Of a stretch of 64,000 nt of DNA, positions 17,360 to 26,802 are shown one piece after another. Every line of letters starts with the position of its first letter. Position 1 is the stretch's first letter. The notes under the pieces are model-generated. The model worked only from the letters and a program-made list of their open reading frames with translations. It was not told the DNA's origin and ran no database searches. The stretch comes from Chondromyces crocatus. GTDB lineage: Bacteria > Myxococcota_A > Polyangia > Polyangiales > Polyangiaceae. The stretch is from assembly GCF_001189295.1 (NCBI RefSeq), contig NZ_CP012159.1, forward strand, positions 5,534,525-5,598,524, written 5' to 3'. A program made the position numbers and the translations under genes.

Positions 17360-20300
17360 ATGGGTAGGCCCATGGCGGAGCATGACGCCCTGCTGGACGT
17401 GTTCCTGTCGAACACGAAGAAGGAAGTGTTCCATTCGGTGGAGCACCGGCACCAGATCTGGCGGGAGAACCCATTCGACGTCGAATGCGTCCACGAGCGA
17501 GCGCGTTCGGAGTTTCAGCGGCAGCTCGCGCAGATCACGACGCCGCCTGGGCTGGACTCGGGTCGCATCTTGCTGCTCCTCGGCGAGTCGGGGAGCGGCA
17601 AGACACACCTTGTCCGATCATTTCGCAACTACGTTCACCGCGATGGGCTGGGGTTCGTCGGCTACATGCAGATGACGACGGCGGTATCATACCAGCGCTA
17701 TCTGGTGAGCAACCTGATCGATTCGCTGGATCAGCCTTACTATGAATCTCTGGGAACGACCTCCGGGCTGACACGGCTTTCAATAGCCGTCGCTTCCAGG
17801 TGTGGGGACCCGAAGAGCATCAGCGAGCTGGCCGAGAATCCCGATCTCTCCCGCGATGATGTCGTCGAGCTCGTCGAAGAAGCAGCGGACCGCCTGATAG
17901 CCAATCCACGTTACGCTGACCTCGATCTGGATCTGATCCGGGCCTTGCTCTACCTCCAGCGGCAGGATCCGGGTCTCAAGAAACGGGTCGTGAAGTACCT
18001 ACGCTGCGAGACACTCTCCGAGCGGGATAGCAAATTCCTGGGAGGAATGACCTCGAAGCAAGGAGACGAGGACGCACAGAAGCTCGTCGAGCACATCGGC
18101 CGGCTGATGTGGGCCTTTGATTCGCGCGCCCTCGTCATCTGTGTCGATCAGTTCGAAGACGCGTACCAAAGTGATGAGGCCGAGGTGCTGTTCCGGCGTG
18201 CCATGACCTCGCTCTGCGCTCTCGCCGACCAGGTGCCGTCGTCTCTCGTCGTGCTTGCGTGCCTCGAAGACTATTACACCAAGCTCAAGCCCCGGCTCAC
18301 CCGCTCCACGCTCGATCGCATAGAGCATGATCCGGCTCCGGTGCGGCTATTGACCGAGCGGAGCGCGAAGGAGGTCGAGATGATCATCCGGCAGCGCCTC
18401 GGTCACCTCTATGAGGCGTCGGGCCTCAAGGCGCCGAACGGTGCGCTCGACACCATTTATCCCTTTCCACTGTCGTTCGTCAGACAGCTCGAAGGGCTTC
18501 GCGTGCGCTCGGTGCTCGACGAGTGTCGCATGTACCGGGATGCCTGTATCGAGGCACGTGAGGTCGTTGCGCCACCAAGCAGCGGCACCCAGCGCCGCCA
18601 CCAAAAATCTGCGCCCGACGAGCGGCTCATCAAGGTAGCGAAGGAGAAGCTCGAGCAGGAGTGGAATGACTTCCTGGCCCAGCAGCAAGAGGAGCCACCC
18701 GAAGAGGATGAGGAACTCGCGGAACTCTTCGGCTGGGCCATCCAGGCGGCCGCCGAGGAACTGGAGAGCGGCCACCGCTGCGAAGTCCAGGTCAAGGGGT
18801 CGATGATCGATGTCCGGGTCCAGGTGCCGCTGCTCGGCAACAAGTTCCGGATCGGTGAGGAGATACTCGTGGCGCTGTGCAACAAGGCGCCGCAGGGGGG
18901 AGGACTCAAGGCGCAGATCCAGAAGGCACACGAGCTGGCAGGCCACCGTGTCGCGGCAATGCTCCGCTGCGGCGACTTTCCAAGCAATCAGAAGACACAG
19001 GTTGCGCAGGCGCTCGCTGCCATCCTGAAGAAGGGGGGCAGGAAGGCCGTCGTCGAGGACAGTGACTGGCGCAAGATCGGAGCGTTCCGGAGGTTCCGGA
19101 ACAGGGCCGAGCGACGGGAGCACTTCATGGCCTGGCTCATGGAGGAAAACCACCTGTCGCGGCTGATGCCGCTCATCGACGTGCTCGATCTCGACCGGAT
19201 GGAGCGCTTCGAGCCAGCCGTCCCGGTGAGCCAGCGGCCGACCGTAGTAATTCCGCCCGTGTGCCGACCTTCCAGGCCCGACGAGCCGGTCCCCTCGAAC
19301 TTCACGGAGCCGGATACGATGGAGAGCGTTGCCCCTCCTCGGCGCGTGGATCCTACTCCGCCCCCCAGTCCGGTCGTGGTGGAGGAAGGTCCCGTCGTGC
19401 TGGGCGTCTCGGGGGAGCTCGTCACCCAGCCCGTCGTCATCGACATGGCGGCGCTCACCTCCCACGCGGCGTTCCTTGGTAGCACGGGGAGCGGCAAGAC
19501 GACGCTGGCGCTCAACCTCATCGAGCAGCTCGTACTTCGCGGCGTTCCGGCGATCCTCGTCGACCGCAAGGGAGATCTCTGTGCGTACGCTCGCGAGGCA
19601 CCCTGGAACCAGCGGCATCCCGAGCCCGCGCTGGAAGCAAGACGGCAGGCGTTGCGCGAGCGCATCGACGTCGCGGTCTTCACGCCTGCCCACAGGGAAG
19701 GTCGTCAGCTTGCACTTTCCCTGGTGCCGCGTGGTCTCGACTCGCTGCCCGACCTGGAGCGAGACGCCGCGGCGAAGTACGCGGCCGAGGCGCTGGGTGA
19801 CATGCTCGGCTATCGACAGACCCGCAAAGACAGGGGGCTACGGGCCGTCTTGGTGCAGGCCTTCCTGCTCTTCGCAGAGAACGGCAACGCAGACCGGCTC
19901 AATCTCAAATCGCTGATCTCGTTCATTGGCGACGAAGATCCTGCGCTCGTCGCAGCGCTCGGGCGCCTCGACACCAAGCTGTTCAAGGATCTGGTGCAGG
20001 ACCTCCAGGTGCTTCTGCTCAGCTCATCGGAGCTATTGGCCTCGGACGGAGAGCGCCTAGATGCGGAGCTGCTCCTCGGCCTGGGGCCCCACGCCCGCCC
20101 CGGAAAGACGCGAATCAGCATCATCAGCACCAAGTTCCTGGGCGACAATGCTCGGGTCCTCTTCTGGGTGTCGCAGCTTCTGCTGACGCTGACCCGCTGG
20201 GTGACCCGAGCGCCTTCGCCTCGCTTGCAGGCGGTGGCGATGTTCGACGAGGCGGACGTCTACCTGCCGGCGCAGTCCCAGCCCGCCACGAAGGGGCCCA

Positions 20301-20644
20301 TGGAGAACCTGCTGCGCCGCGCGCGCTCGGGCGGCCTGGGGATCTTCCTGGCCACCCAGAGCCCTGGGGACCTCGACTACAAGTGCCGGGACAACATCCG
20401 GAGCTGGTTCGTCGGGCGTGTCGCCCAGAACGTGGCGCTGGAGAAGATGAAGCCGCTCTTCGCCGAGGCCCGGGTCAACGTGGCGGGGAAGATCCCGGGG
20501 CAGGGGGTTGGGGAGTTTCACCTGCTTCAGGACGGTCGCGTGACGCCCTTCAAGGCGCACCAGGCGCTCCTTCGCACCGAGCAGGTGCCAGAGCACGAGA
20601 TCTTGCGGCTCGCGGCGCTGCGCAGGCGCGCCCAGGCCCGTTGA
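17360..20644 (+). CDS. Double ATPase: N-terminal STAND-like AAA domain fused to HerA-type translocase
   Basis: 1094 aa from the ATG at 17360 (AGAAGG 5 bp upstream); an ATG at 17372 is the alternative. The first NTPase has Walker A GESGSGKT (75-82) and Walker B LVICVDQFED (Asp ~263), followed by a helical region resembling STAND/AAA_16 proteins. A middle region (~430-640) is unrecognised, and a Pro-rich linker follows. The second NTPase has Walker A GSTGSGKT (707-714), VDRKGDLCAYA, Walker B AVAMFDEADVYLP (~958-970) and RRARSGGLGIFLATQSPGDLD. Those are HerA/DUF87-type marks of hexameric DNA translocases. Both P-loops look intact. HerA ATPases normally work with nucleases; the nearest candidates are the Mre11/Rad50-like pair downstream. 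Fusion of the two ATPase types in one chain is unusual. The gene is 71 bp after the previous stop and 71 bp before the next start. Confidence 0.88.
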   Translation: MGRPMAEHDALLDVFLSNTKKEVFHSVEHRHQIWRENPFDVECVHERARSEFQRQLAQITTPPGLDSGRILLLLGESGSGKTHLVRSFRNYVHRDGLGFVGYMQMTTAVSYQRYLVSNLIDSLDQPYYESLGTTSGLTRLSIAVASRCGDPKSISELAENPDLSRDDVVELVEEAADRLIANPRYADLDLDLIRALLYLQRQDPGLKKRVVKYLRCETLSERDSKFLGGMTSKQGDEDAQKLVEHIGRLMWAFDSRALVICVDQFEDAYQSDEAEVLFRRAMTSLCALADQVPSSLVVLACLEDYYTKLKPRLTRSTLDRIEHDPAPVRLLTERSAKEVEMIIRQRLGHLYEASGLKAPNGALDTIYPFPLSFVRQLEGLRVRSVLDECRMYRDACIEAREVVAPPSSGTQRRHQKSAPDERLIKVAKEKLEQEWNDFLAQQQEEPPEEDEELAELFGWAIQAAAEELESGHRCEVQVKGSMIDVRVQVPLLGNKFRIGEEILVALCNKAPQGGGLKAQIQKAHELAGHRVAAMLRCGDFPSNQKTQVAQALAAILKKGGRKAVVEDSDWRKIGAFRRFRNRAERREHFMAWLMEENHLSRLMPLIDVLDLDRMERFEPAVPVSQRPTVVIPPVCRPSRPDEPVPSNFTEPDTMESVAPPRRVDPTPPPSPVVVEEGPVVLGVSGELVTQPVVIDMAALTSHAAFLGSTGSGKTTLALNLIEQLVLRGVPAILVDRKGDLCAYAREAPWNQRHPEPALEARRQALRERIDVAVFTPAHREGRQLALSLVPRGLDSLPDLERDAAAKYAAEALGDMLGYRQTRKDRGLRAVLVQAFLLFAENGNADRLNLKSLISFIGDEDPALVAALGRLDTKLFKDLVQDLQVLLLSSSELLASDGERLDAELLLGLGPHARPGKTRISIISTKFLGDNARVLFWVSQLLLTLTRWVTRAPSPRLQAVAMFDEADVYLPAQSQPATKGPMENLLRRARSGGLGIFLATQSPGDLDYKCRDNIRSWFVGRVAQNVALEKMKPLFAEARVNVAGKIPGQGVGEFHLLQDGRVTPFKAHQALLRTEQVPEHEILRLAALRRRAQAR

Positions 20645-20715
20645 GCGCAAGGTCTCGACGAGAGGACATCCAGGGGTGCCCGCGGGGCACGACCGAGCGA
20701 CACGAGAGGTGACGC

Positions 20716-23700
20716 GTGGACGGCGAGATCATCAATTTCGAGGAAGAGCAATACCGGCACGAGCGGCTATTCGCTCGGCAGGACGTGCTCGATCGGCTTC
20801 AGGGCTGGCTGGTTGGCGAGCGGGCTCTCTACCGGGGGTGGGTGTTCCTGCTCGGGGGCCCGGGGGTCGGCAAGAGCGCCATCCTTGCAGAACTCCTGAA
20901 GGTGCTCCCTGAGCAGACGCCCCGGCACTTCATCCGACGGGGGAACGAGGGGTGGGATCGGCCCGAGGTGATGGTGCAGAACCTCTGCGCCCAGATCGAG
21001 CGGCTCTTCTCGGAGCCCGTCGATACCTCCCTGCCGCTGGACGCGCGGCTCGGGGATTTGCTCCGGCGGGTATCGAGAAAGATGCTGGATCCTTACAAGC
21101 AGCGGCTGGTCCTCGTGCTCGACGGCCTGGACGAGGCGGTGAGCGACACCGCCGGGAAGAACCCCCTGCCGCGCTTCCTGCCCCGGGTGCTGCCGCCCGG
21201 CGTGGTGCTGCTGTGCGCATCGAGGCCGGTCCACCCCGACCTGGACGGGCTCCTCCAGCACGACAAGGTGCAAAGGATCGATCTTGATGACGGCGCCTGG
21301 ACCGCTTCCAACGAGGCGGCATGCCGTGCGTTCTGGGAGCATTACGCGGCCACGTTCGATCCGCCCCTCGATGCGACCTTCGTCCGCGAGGCAGTGCGGC
21401 GTGCCGGTGGGAATTTGCTGCACGCGATCCGGCTGCGAGACTGGCTGGAGGACCAGCCCCCCGAGCGGCGGATCGTGAAGAACATCCCGAAGCAGCTTTC
21501 GGGTTTCCTGTCCCAGATCTGGTCCGAGCTGCTCAAGCTGGACGACGCACGCAGCACGCTGGTCGTGACCGGTCTCGGGGTCGCCTGCGCAGCGCGTGAG
21601 GCGCTTCCAGCCTACCTTTTCCGCGAACTGCTCGAGTGGTCGTCGAGCAGCGAGGAAGAGGATTTCCTCCGTGTCACGCGCCCCTTCCTTCGCCAGGAGA
21701 ACGCGCACTGGCATCCGGACTGCCCGGCATACCGGCTGTACCACGAGTATTTTCGCGAATTCATCGTCTGGCAGCTCGGCGAGCCGCGGATCCGGGAGCT
21801 GAACCGGCTGCTCGCGAGCACCCTTGCTCAGTGGCCCTCGATTGCAGGGACCTCGTCTCACCGGGGTTATGCCCTCCGGCACGCCGTCACCCATCGCATC
21901 GAAGGCGGGATGCTGGAGGAAGCGCGCACGCTCTGCACGAACGTCGTCTACATGGAGGAGAAGTGCCGTGGCCTCGGGGTCGCTGCAGTCGAACGGGATC
22001 TGGAAGCCGTGATTCGCGCCTCGGGGGCTGAAGGGTCGCTGGATCTGGCCACGGTACTCGCTGCCCTCGGCGCGGAAGCGAGTCGGCTCCGTGCCAGCCC
22101 GGCGCTCTTGCCCGCGCTGCTCTACAACCGTCTGCGCTGCGCTGGATGGTCGCCCGATCGCATTGGCACAGTGCTTCATTTTCCGGCAGGACTCCCGTCG
22201 CTTCGGCTGAGGCACGGTGTGCGCTTGGGGCCGACGCTGCTGCACACGTTCGTGGGCCACGAAAGGCCGGTCAGCGCTTGCGGGGTGACGCCGGACGATG
22301 GGCTGCTGCTTTCGGCATCCGCAGATCGCACGCTCCGTCTGTGGGCGCTCGGCTCGGGGGAGCCCCTCGCGGTGCTTCGAGGGCACGAGGACGAGGTGAC
22401 ATCCTGCGCGATCACTGCCGATGGGAAGATGGCCGTTTCCTCCTCGGTCGACGCGACCCTGCGGGTCTGGGATCTCACGGCGCAGCGTTGCCTCGTCTCG
22501 CTGGAGCACGAGGGGCGCTGGGTCACCGCCTGCGCCGTGAGTCCAGACGGGAAGCGGGTGGTCGGCGGCCTGGATAATGGCCGGATCACAGTGTGGGACC
22601 GGGCCTCACGGAGGCTCGTCGGATCGCTTCAAGGGCACGCGGACTACGTGACCGCTTGCCAGGTGACAGCAGACGGCAAGCGCGTCGTCTCCGCGTCGCG
22701 GGATCGCACGGTGCGGGTCTGGGACATCGCTTCTGGCGCATGCACGCACACCCTCCGACGTGAAGATGTGGTCGGCAGCAAGGTTCCGGCCGAACGCGAG
22801 GAGGCGGGGTGGATGACGGCGCTTCTCTTGCTCCACGGTGGATTGCAGGCGGTGTCGGTGGCGGGCGACGGCCTCGTGATGCGCTGGGATCTCGGGACGG
22901 GGCATTGCGCACAGCGGTTCGGTGCGGGGCAGGGACGCGTGGACGCTTGCGCGCTTCTCCACGACGGCCGTCACCTCGTGTGCGGGATGGCGGATGGGAG
23001 CATCCACGTCTGGGATCTCGGCGGGGGCCGCCTTCTGCGTCGCATGGACGCGGCCCATGGGGGCCCGGTGTCCGCTCTCTCGGCGACGCGCGATGGGCGT
23101 CGTCTCGTGTCGGCCTCGTCTGACCGCGGCCTCAAACTCTGGGATCTGGGTGGCCCTGAAGGACTCTCCGCGCGAGGGCGGCACACCGCGCCCGTGGCCG
23201 CGTGTGCGGTGACGCCAGACGGAAGGTGGGCCGTTTCGGCCTCCGAGGATCGGACGCTGAAAATCTGGGACGTCAGGACGGGCGCTTGCCGCGGGACGCT
23301 TCCGAAGCACGAGGCTCTGGTAACGGCGTGCGCCATCTCAGCAGACGGTCAGCGCGTGCTTTCCGGAGCCAGCGACGGGAGCGTGAGGCTGTTGCGTCTC
23401 GGTGCCAAAGACGCAGAGCCCATCAGGAGCCACGAAGCGCTGGTGAGCGGGGCTGCGCTCCTTGGCGATGGGCGTATCGTCACGGCATCGGCGAACGGTG
23501 AAATCGGCATCGCCGTGCCCGCGACGTCAGAGGCTCTCGTGGCCTTCCGTGGTGATTTCGGCCCTGTCGTCGGCTGTGCCATGACCCCGGACGGGGCGCA
23601 TGCGTTGACGATCTCGCGGGAGGGGCCCCCGGTGCTGTGGGACCTTTCGACCCGTGCCCCGAGGCTCGTGCTGAGCGATGCCACGGCGGTCTTTCTTTCG

Positions 23701-24480
23701 TGTGCGCTCAGCCGCAACGGCGATCGCACCGTCCTGGGGCGTGAGGACGGCGTGGTGGAGGTGCGTGATCTGGTCTCGGGACAGGTTTTGCACGAGCTTC
23801 GCGGTCACACATCGCGGGTTTTCGGGTGTGCGATCTCCCCGGATGAGACACGGGTGATATCGGCCTCCGAGGACGAGACGCTGCGCGTGTGGAGCCTGGA
23901 GAGCGGCGAGTGCTTGGGGATGGTCCAGGGAACCTCGTGGTTTCGCTGCGTGGCGGTGGGTCAGGGGGTGATCTGCGCTGGAGACCAAGAGGGGGACCTC
24001 TGGATGATTGCCTCCGAAAAACAGGAGTCATTCCTGCTTCCCCCCAAGCCGCCAATCCCTCCGGCGCAGCCGAATCCTCCCGGGCCGGAGATGCCTCATC
24101 CACCGAAACGTCTGAATCAGCCGATCGAATCGGGGGCGACGGCCACCGGCATCATGGTTCCTCCCCCAGAGCCTCCGAGGCAGCCGCCTTCTTCCGACCC
24201 GTGGAATGACAGCGCGATGGTGCTTGCGAGGCTGCGTGATGTGCTGGCGAAGATCTACGACAGCGAGGTGAGCGCTCGGCGCCTCGTCATGGATGTCGGG
24301 CTCGACGAGCGGCGCATCCTGTTCATCGGAACGCTTCAGGACATCTGGCACGCCATTCTTCGGGAGGCAGTGAAGACCGACCGAGTTGCTCTGCTCATGG
24401 AATGGGTATTGGGAGAATACCCCGAGAATCCGGCACTCATCGACTTCAAGCGTCGGTTCTTTAGTCACGGGCGCGTCTGA
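20716..24480 (+). CDS. STAND/NACHT-like NTPase with WD40 repeats and C-terminal EAD1
   Basis: 1254 aa from the GTG at 20716 (GAGAGG ~6 bp upstream). The NTPase has Walker A GGPGVGKS (47-54) and Walker B LVLVLDGLDEA (Asp ~136), with a STAND-type ASRP sensor region after it. A helical region links to about a dozen WD40 repeats (~508-1100; repeated VTACAVSPDGKRV, SASxDRTLRLWD-like units). A Pro-rich linker (~1105-1160) precedes a domain at ~1165-1254 (ARLRDVLAKIYDSEVSARRL, WHAILREAV, LGEYPENPAL). I assign this last part to effector-associated domain 1 (EAD1), known from bacterial conflict systems. WD40-STAND proteins sense a ligand, oligomerise on ATP binding and recruit an effector. The next gene begins with the same EAD type, so the effector is very likely that protease. 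Several WD repeats are highly alike, which suggests diversification. Confidence 0.92.
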   Translation: MDGEIINFEEEQYRHERLFARQDVLDRLQGWLVGERALYRGWVFLLGGPGVGKSAILAELLKVLPEQTPRHFIRRGNEGWDRPEVMVQNLCAQIERLFSEPVDTSLPLDARLGDLLRRVSRKMLDPYKQRLVLVLDGLDEAVSDTAGKNPLPRFLPRVLPPGVVLLCASRPVHPDLDGLLQHDKVQRIDLDDGAWTASNEAACRAFWEHYAATFDPPLDATFVREAVRRAGGNLLHAIRLRDWLEDQPPERRIVKNIPKQLSGFLSQIWSELLKLDDARSTLVVTGLGVACAAREALPAYLFRELLEWSSSSEEEDFLRVTRPFLRQENAHWHPDCPAYRLYHEYFREFIVWQLGEPRIRELNRLLASTLAQWPSIAGTSSHRGYALRHAVTHRIEGGMLEEARTLCTNVVYMEEKCRGLGVAAVERDLEAVIRASGAEGSLDLATVLAALGAEASRLRASPALLPALLYNRLRCAGWSPDRIGTVLHFPAGLPSLRLRHGVRLGPTLLHTFVGHERPVSACGVTPDDGLLLSASADRTLRLWALGSGEPLAVLRGHEDEVTSCAITADGKMAVSSSVDATLRVWDLTAQRCLVSLEHEGRWVTACAVSPDGKRVVGGLDNGRITVWDRASRRLVGSLQGHADYVTACQVTADGKRVVSASRDRTVRVWDIASGACTHTLRREDVVGSKVPAEREEAGWMTALLLLHGGLQAVSVAGDGLVMRWDLGTGHCAQRFGAGQGRVDACALLHDGRHLVCGMADGSIHVWDLGGGRLLRRMDAAHGGPVSALSATRDGRRLVSASSDRGLKLWDLGGPEGLSARGRHTAPVAACAVTPDGRWAVSASEDRTLKIWDVRTGACRGTLPKHEALVTACAISADGQRVLSGASDGSVRLLRLGAKDAEPIRSHEALVSGAALLGDGRIVTASANGEIGIAVPATSEALVAFRGDFGPVVGCAMTPDGAHALTISREGPPVLWDLSTRAPRLVLSDATAVFLSCALSRNGDRTVLGREDGVVEVRDLVSGQVLHELRGHTSRVFGCAISPDETRVISASEDETLRVWSLESGECLGMVQGTSWFRCVAVGQGVICAGDQEGDLWMIASEKQESFLLPPKPPIPPAQPNPPGPEMPHPPKRLNQPIESGATATGIMVPPPEPPRQPPSSDPWNDSAMVLARLRDVLAKIYDSEVSARRLVMDVGLDERRILFIGTLQDIWHAILREAVKTDRVALLMEWVLGEYPENPALIDFKRRFFSHGRV

Positions 24481-24527
24481 TCTCATTCGTTTCATATCAA
24501 CCTGGTCGATACAGGAGGCTTTGAGCC

Positions 24528-25553
24528 ATGAACGCTGAACCTCGATGGCGCGACAGCGCATCCCGCGCCGCCTGGCGCAACGCCCTCGCCCGCAAATACC
24601 CCACCACCGACGAAGCCCGTGTCTTCATCGACCACGTCGGCCTCTCCCCGATACGCATTGCATTCAGCAATCGCGCCGACCTCACCTGGTTCGCCATCCT
24701 CGAAGAAGCCCAGCGCCAGGGCCCCCGCTGGGTCCTCGCCGTCCTCGACCGCGCCCTCGAAGACTTCCCTGACGACGACGCCCTCCGCCGCCTCCGCGAT
24801 GGCGAGCCGGTTCGCTATGCCGAAGGCCCTGACGCCAACGCCCTCGGCTGGCGCGGCCGAGGTGGCCAGACCCTCGAGAAGATCCTGGGCAAAGTCAGCA
24901 CCCTCGTCCCCGTCAGCTTCCTCGAAGTCGGCATGCGCCGCGCCCATGCCGTCGTCCGCGTCCGCTGCGCCGACGGCTCCCTCGGCTCGGGCTTCCTCGC
25001 CACGGACGACCTCCTCGTCACCAACCACCACGTCCTCTCGACCCGCGCCGCGGCCACCACGGCCCGCGTCCAGTTCAACTACCAGAAGACCATCGAGGGC
25101 CGCGACGCCGAGATGGAGGAGTTCCTCCTCGATCCCGACGCCTTCTTCGCCACCTCCGCGGCCGACGACTGCACCCTCGTCAAGGTCCAGGGCAACCCCT
25201 CCTCCCGCTGGGGCGCCATCGACCTCCAGCCGGCGCCCATCACCAGGGACGACCGCGTCAACATCATCCAGCACCCCGGCGGCGACCAGAAACAGCTCTC
25301 CTTCTTTCACAATCTCGTCGTCTATGCCGGTGAGGGCCGCCTTCAATACCTCACCGACACCCTCCCGGGCTCCTCCGGCTCTCCCGTATTCGACAGAGAA
25401 TGGCGCCTCGTCGCCATTCACCACAGCGGCGGCTGGGTCGTCGAACCGGGCACCAGAGAGCAGTTCTATCGCAACGAGGGCATCCTCGCGGAGCGCATCC
25501 TCGCCCTCCTCCATACCGCCCGCGAGCCTTCGGCCTGCGGCGTGACCACCTGA
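24528..25553 (+). CDS. EAD1-trypsin-like serine protease (effector)
   Basis: 341 aa from the ATG at 24528, with GGAGG 10 bp upstream. Residues ~8-95 are an EAD1 domain (AWRNALARKYPTTDEAR, LTWFAILEEAQRQG, LEDFPDDDALRRL) matching the C-terminal domain of the preceding STAND protein. Residues ~140-330 are a trypsin/Deg-like protease. The likely triad is His168 in TNHHVL, Asp214 in ADDCTLVKV and Ser283 in GSSGSP. There is no signal peptide or PDZ domain, so it should act in the cytoplasm. In known EAD systems, homotypic EAD contacts bring the protease to an active NTPase assembly, where cleavage of host or regulatory proteins causes dormancy or death. The protease targets here are unknown; the neighbouring gene products are worth testing. 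It lies 47 bp after the STAND gene. Confidence 0.93.
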   Translation: MNAEPRWRDSASRAAWRNALARKYPTTDEARVFIDHVGLSPIRIAFSNRADLTWFAILEEAQRQGPRWVLAVLDRALEDFPDDDALRRLRDGEPVRYAEGPDANALGWRGRGGQTLEKILGKVSTLVPVSFLEVGMRRAHAVVRVRCADGSLGSGFLATDDLLVTNHHVLSTRAAATTARVQFNYQKTIEGRDAEMEEFLLDPDAFFATSAADDCTLVKVQGNPSSRWGAIDLQPAPITRDDRVNIIQHPGGDQKQLSFFHNLVVYAGEGRLQYLTDTLPGSSGSPVFDREWRLVAIHHSGGWVVEPGTREQFYRNEGILAERILALLHTAREPSACGVTT

Positions 25554-25589
25554 ACCATCGACCTCACTCCCTGACGTCAACCCTCACCC

Positions 25590-25618
25590 CACGCTCACGC
25601 TCACGCTCACGCTCACGC
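25590..25618. repeat. Short (CACGCT)n microsatellite
   Basis: About five 6-bp units lie in the 115-bp gap between the protease gene and the phosphoesterase gene. The tract is C-rich and purine-poor on the plus strand. It may be a slippage-prone spacer controlling distance from the promoter or between genes; no role is proven. Confidence 0.75.
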
Positions 25619-25668
25619 GCTCTTTCGTTCTCTCTCGACACACATCCTGACTCCAACCGAGGAACACC

Positions 25669-26802
25669 ATGGCAACAGCCACACGTTTCATTCATACCGC
25701 TGACTGGCAGCTCGGCCTGCGCGCCCATTTCATTCACGGAGATGCCGGCGCCCTCGTCCGGGAAGCCCGGCTCCGCACCGTCGCCCGCATTGGCGCCCTC
25801 GCGCGCGAATACAAAGCAGATTTCGTCGTCGTCGCCGGCGACGTCTTCGAGCACCACGAACTCAAACCCGACACCCTGCGCCGTGCATTCGACCGCATGG
25901 CGGACATCCCCACCCCTGTGTATCTCCTCCCTGGCAACCACGACCCCCTCATGCCCGGCTCCCTCTACGAGTCGGACCGCTGGCGGAAGGAGTGCCCGCC
26001 CAATGTCCATGTCCTCGCCTCGCGCGACCCCATCGTCGTCAGCGAAGGCGTGGTCATTCTCCCTTGCCCGCTCTTCGAAAAGCACGCCCTCGGCGACGTC
26101 ACCGACCACCTCTCGCCCCAGCTCGGCCCACCGGATCACGTGCGCATCGGCGTCGCCCATGGCGGCATCCGCGAGATCCTCGCCGGCTTTCACGGCGACG
26201 ACGAACCCCAGCACAACACCATCCCTGCCGACCTCGCCGACCGCGCCCAGCTCGATTACCTCGCCCTGGGTGACTGGCATGGCCGCCTCCAGATCGACGA
26301 CCGCACCTGGTACTCCGGCACCCCCGAGGCCACCCGCTTCAAGGAGCGCGACCCCGGCAGCGTGCTCCTCGTCGACATCGGCGCCCGAGGCGAAGCCCCC
26401 GAGGTCACCCCGCACGAGGTCTGCACCTTCCGCTGGAAACAGCACCAGCACACCCTCGATGGTGCCGACGATCTGGAGCGCCTCGATCGCTTCCTCACCG
26501 AGTACCCGGACAAGGACAGCACCCTCCTCGAACTCACCCTCGTGGGCGTCCTCCACGTCGATCTCCGCGCCCGCCTCGACGCCGAGATCCTCTCCCGCGC
26601 CAGCCATCGCTTCCGGTTCCTGAGAACCCGGGACGATGGGCTCCACACCCTGGTGAGCGACGACGATCTCGCCGGCCTCCGCGGCGCAGGCTGGATTGGT
26701 GGTGTCGCCGAGCGGCTTCGCACGGGCATCGAAGGCTTTCCCCAGGAGGACGCCGAGCGCGCTCTCCGTCTCCTCTACCGGCTGCACAAGGAGGTCGCAT
26801 GA
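25669..26802 (+). CDS. Mre11/SbcD/YhaO-like metallophosphoesterase
   Basis: 377 aa from the ATG at 25669. Calcineurin-type phosphoesterase motifs appear in order: HTADWQLG near the N-terminus (Asp, with Gln where SbcD usually has His), AGDVFE (usually GDxxD), GNHD (~89-92), VAHGG and GDWHG (in place of GHxH). The family is the nuclease half of SbcCD/Mre11-Rad50, which binds two metal ions and trims DNA ends or hairpins. Several metal-ligand positions differ from the E. coli SbcD consensus, so the enzyme may use a different metal set or act on another phosphodiester. Variants of this kind also occur in YhaO-like proteins. The stop overlaps the next gene's start by 4 bp (ATGA), giving tight coupling to its ATPase partner. 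Confidence 0.88.
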   Translation: MATATRFIHTADWQLGLRAHFIHGDAGALVREARLRTVARIGALAREYKADFVVVAGDVFEHHELKPDTLRRAFDRMADIPTPVYLLPGNHDPLMPGSLYESDRWRKECPPNVHVLASRDPIVVSEGVVILPCPLFEKHALGDVTDHLSPQLGPPDHVRIGVAHGGIREILAGFHGDDEPQHNTIPADLADRAQLDYLALGDWHGRLQIDDRTWYSGTPEATRFKERDPGSVLLVDIGARGEAPEVTPHEVCTFRWKQHQHTLDGADDLERLDRFLTEYPDKDSTLLELTLVGVLHVDLRARLDAEILSRASHRFRFLRTRDDGLHTLVSDDDLAGLRGAGWIGGVAERLRTGIEGFPQEDAERALRLLYRLHKEVA

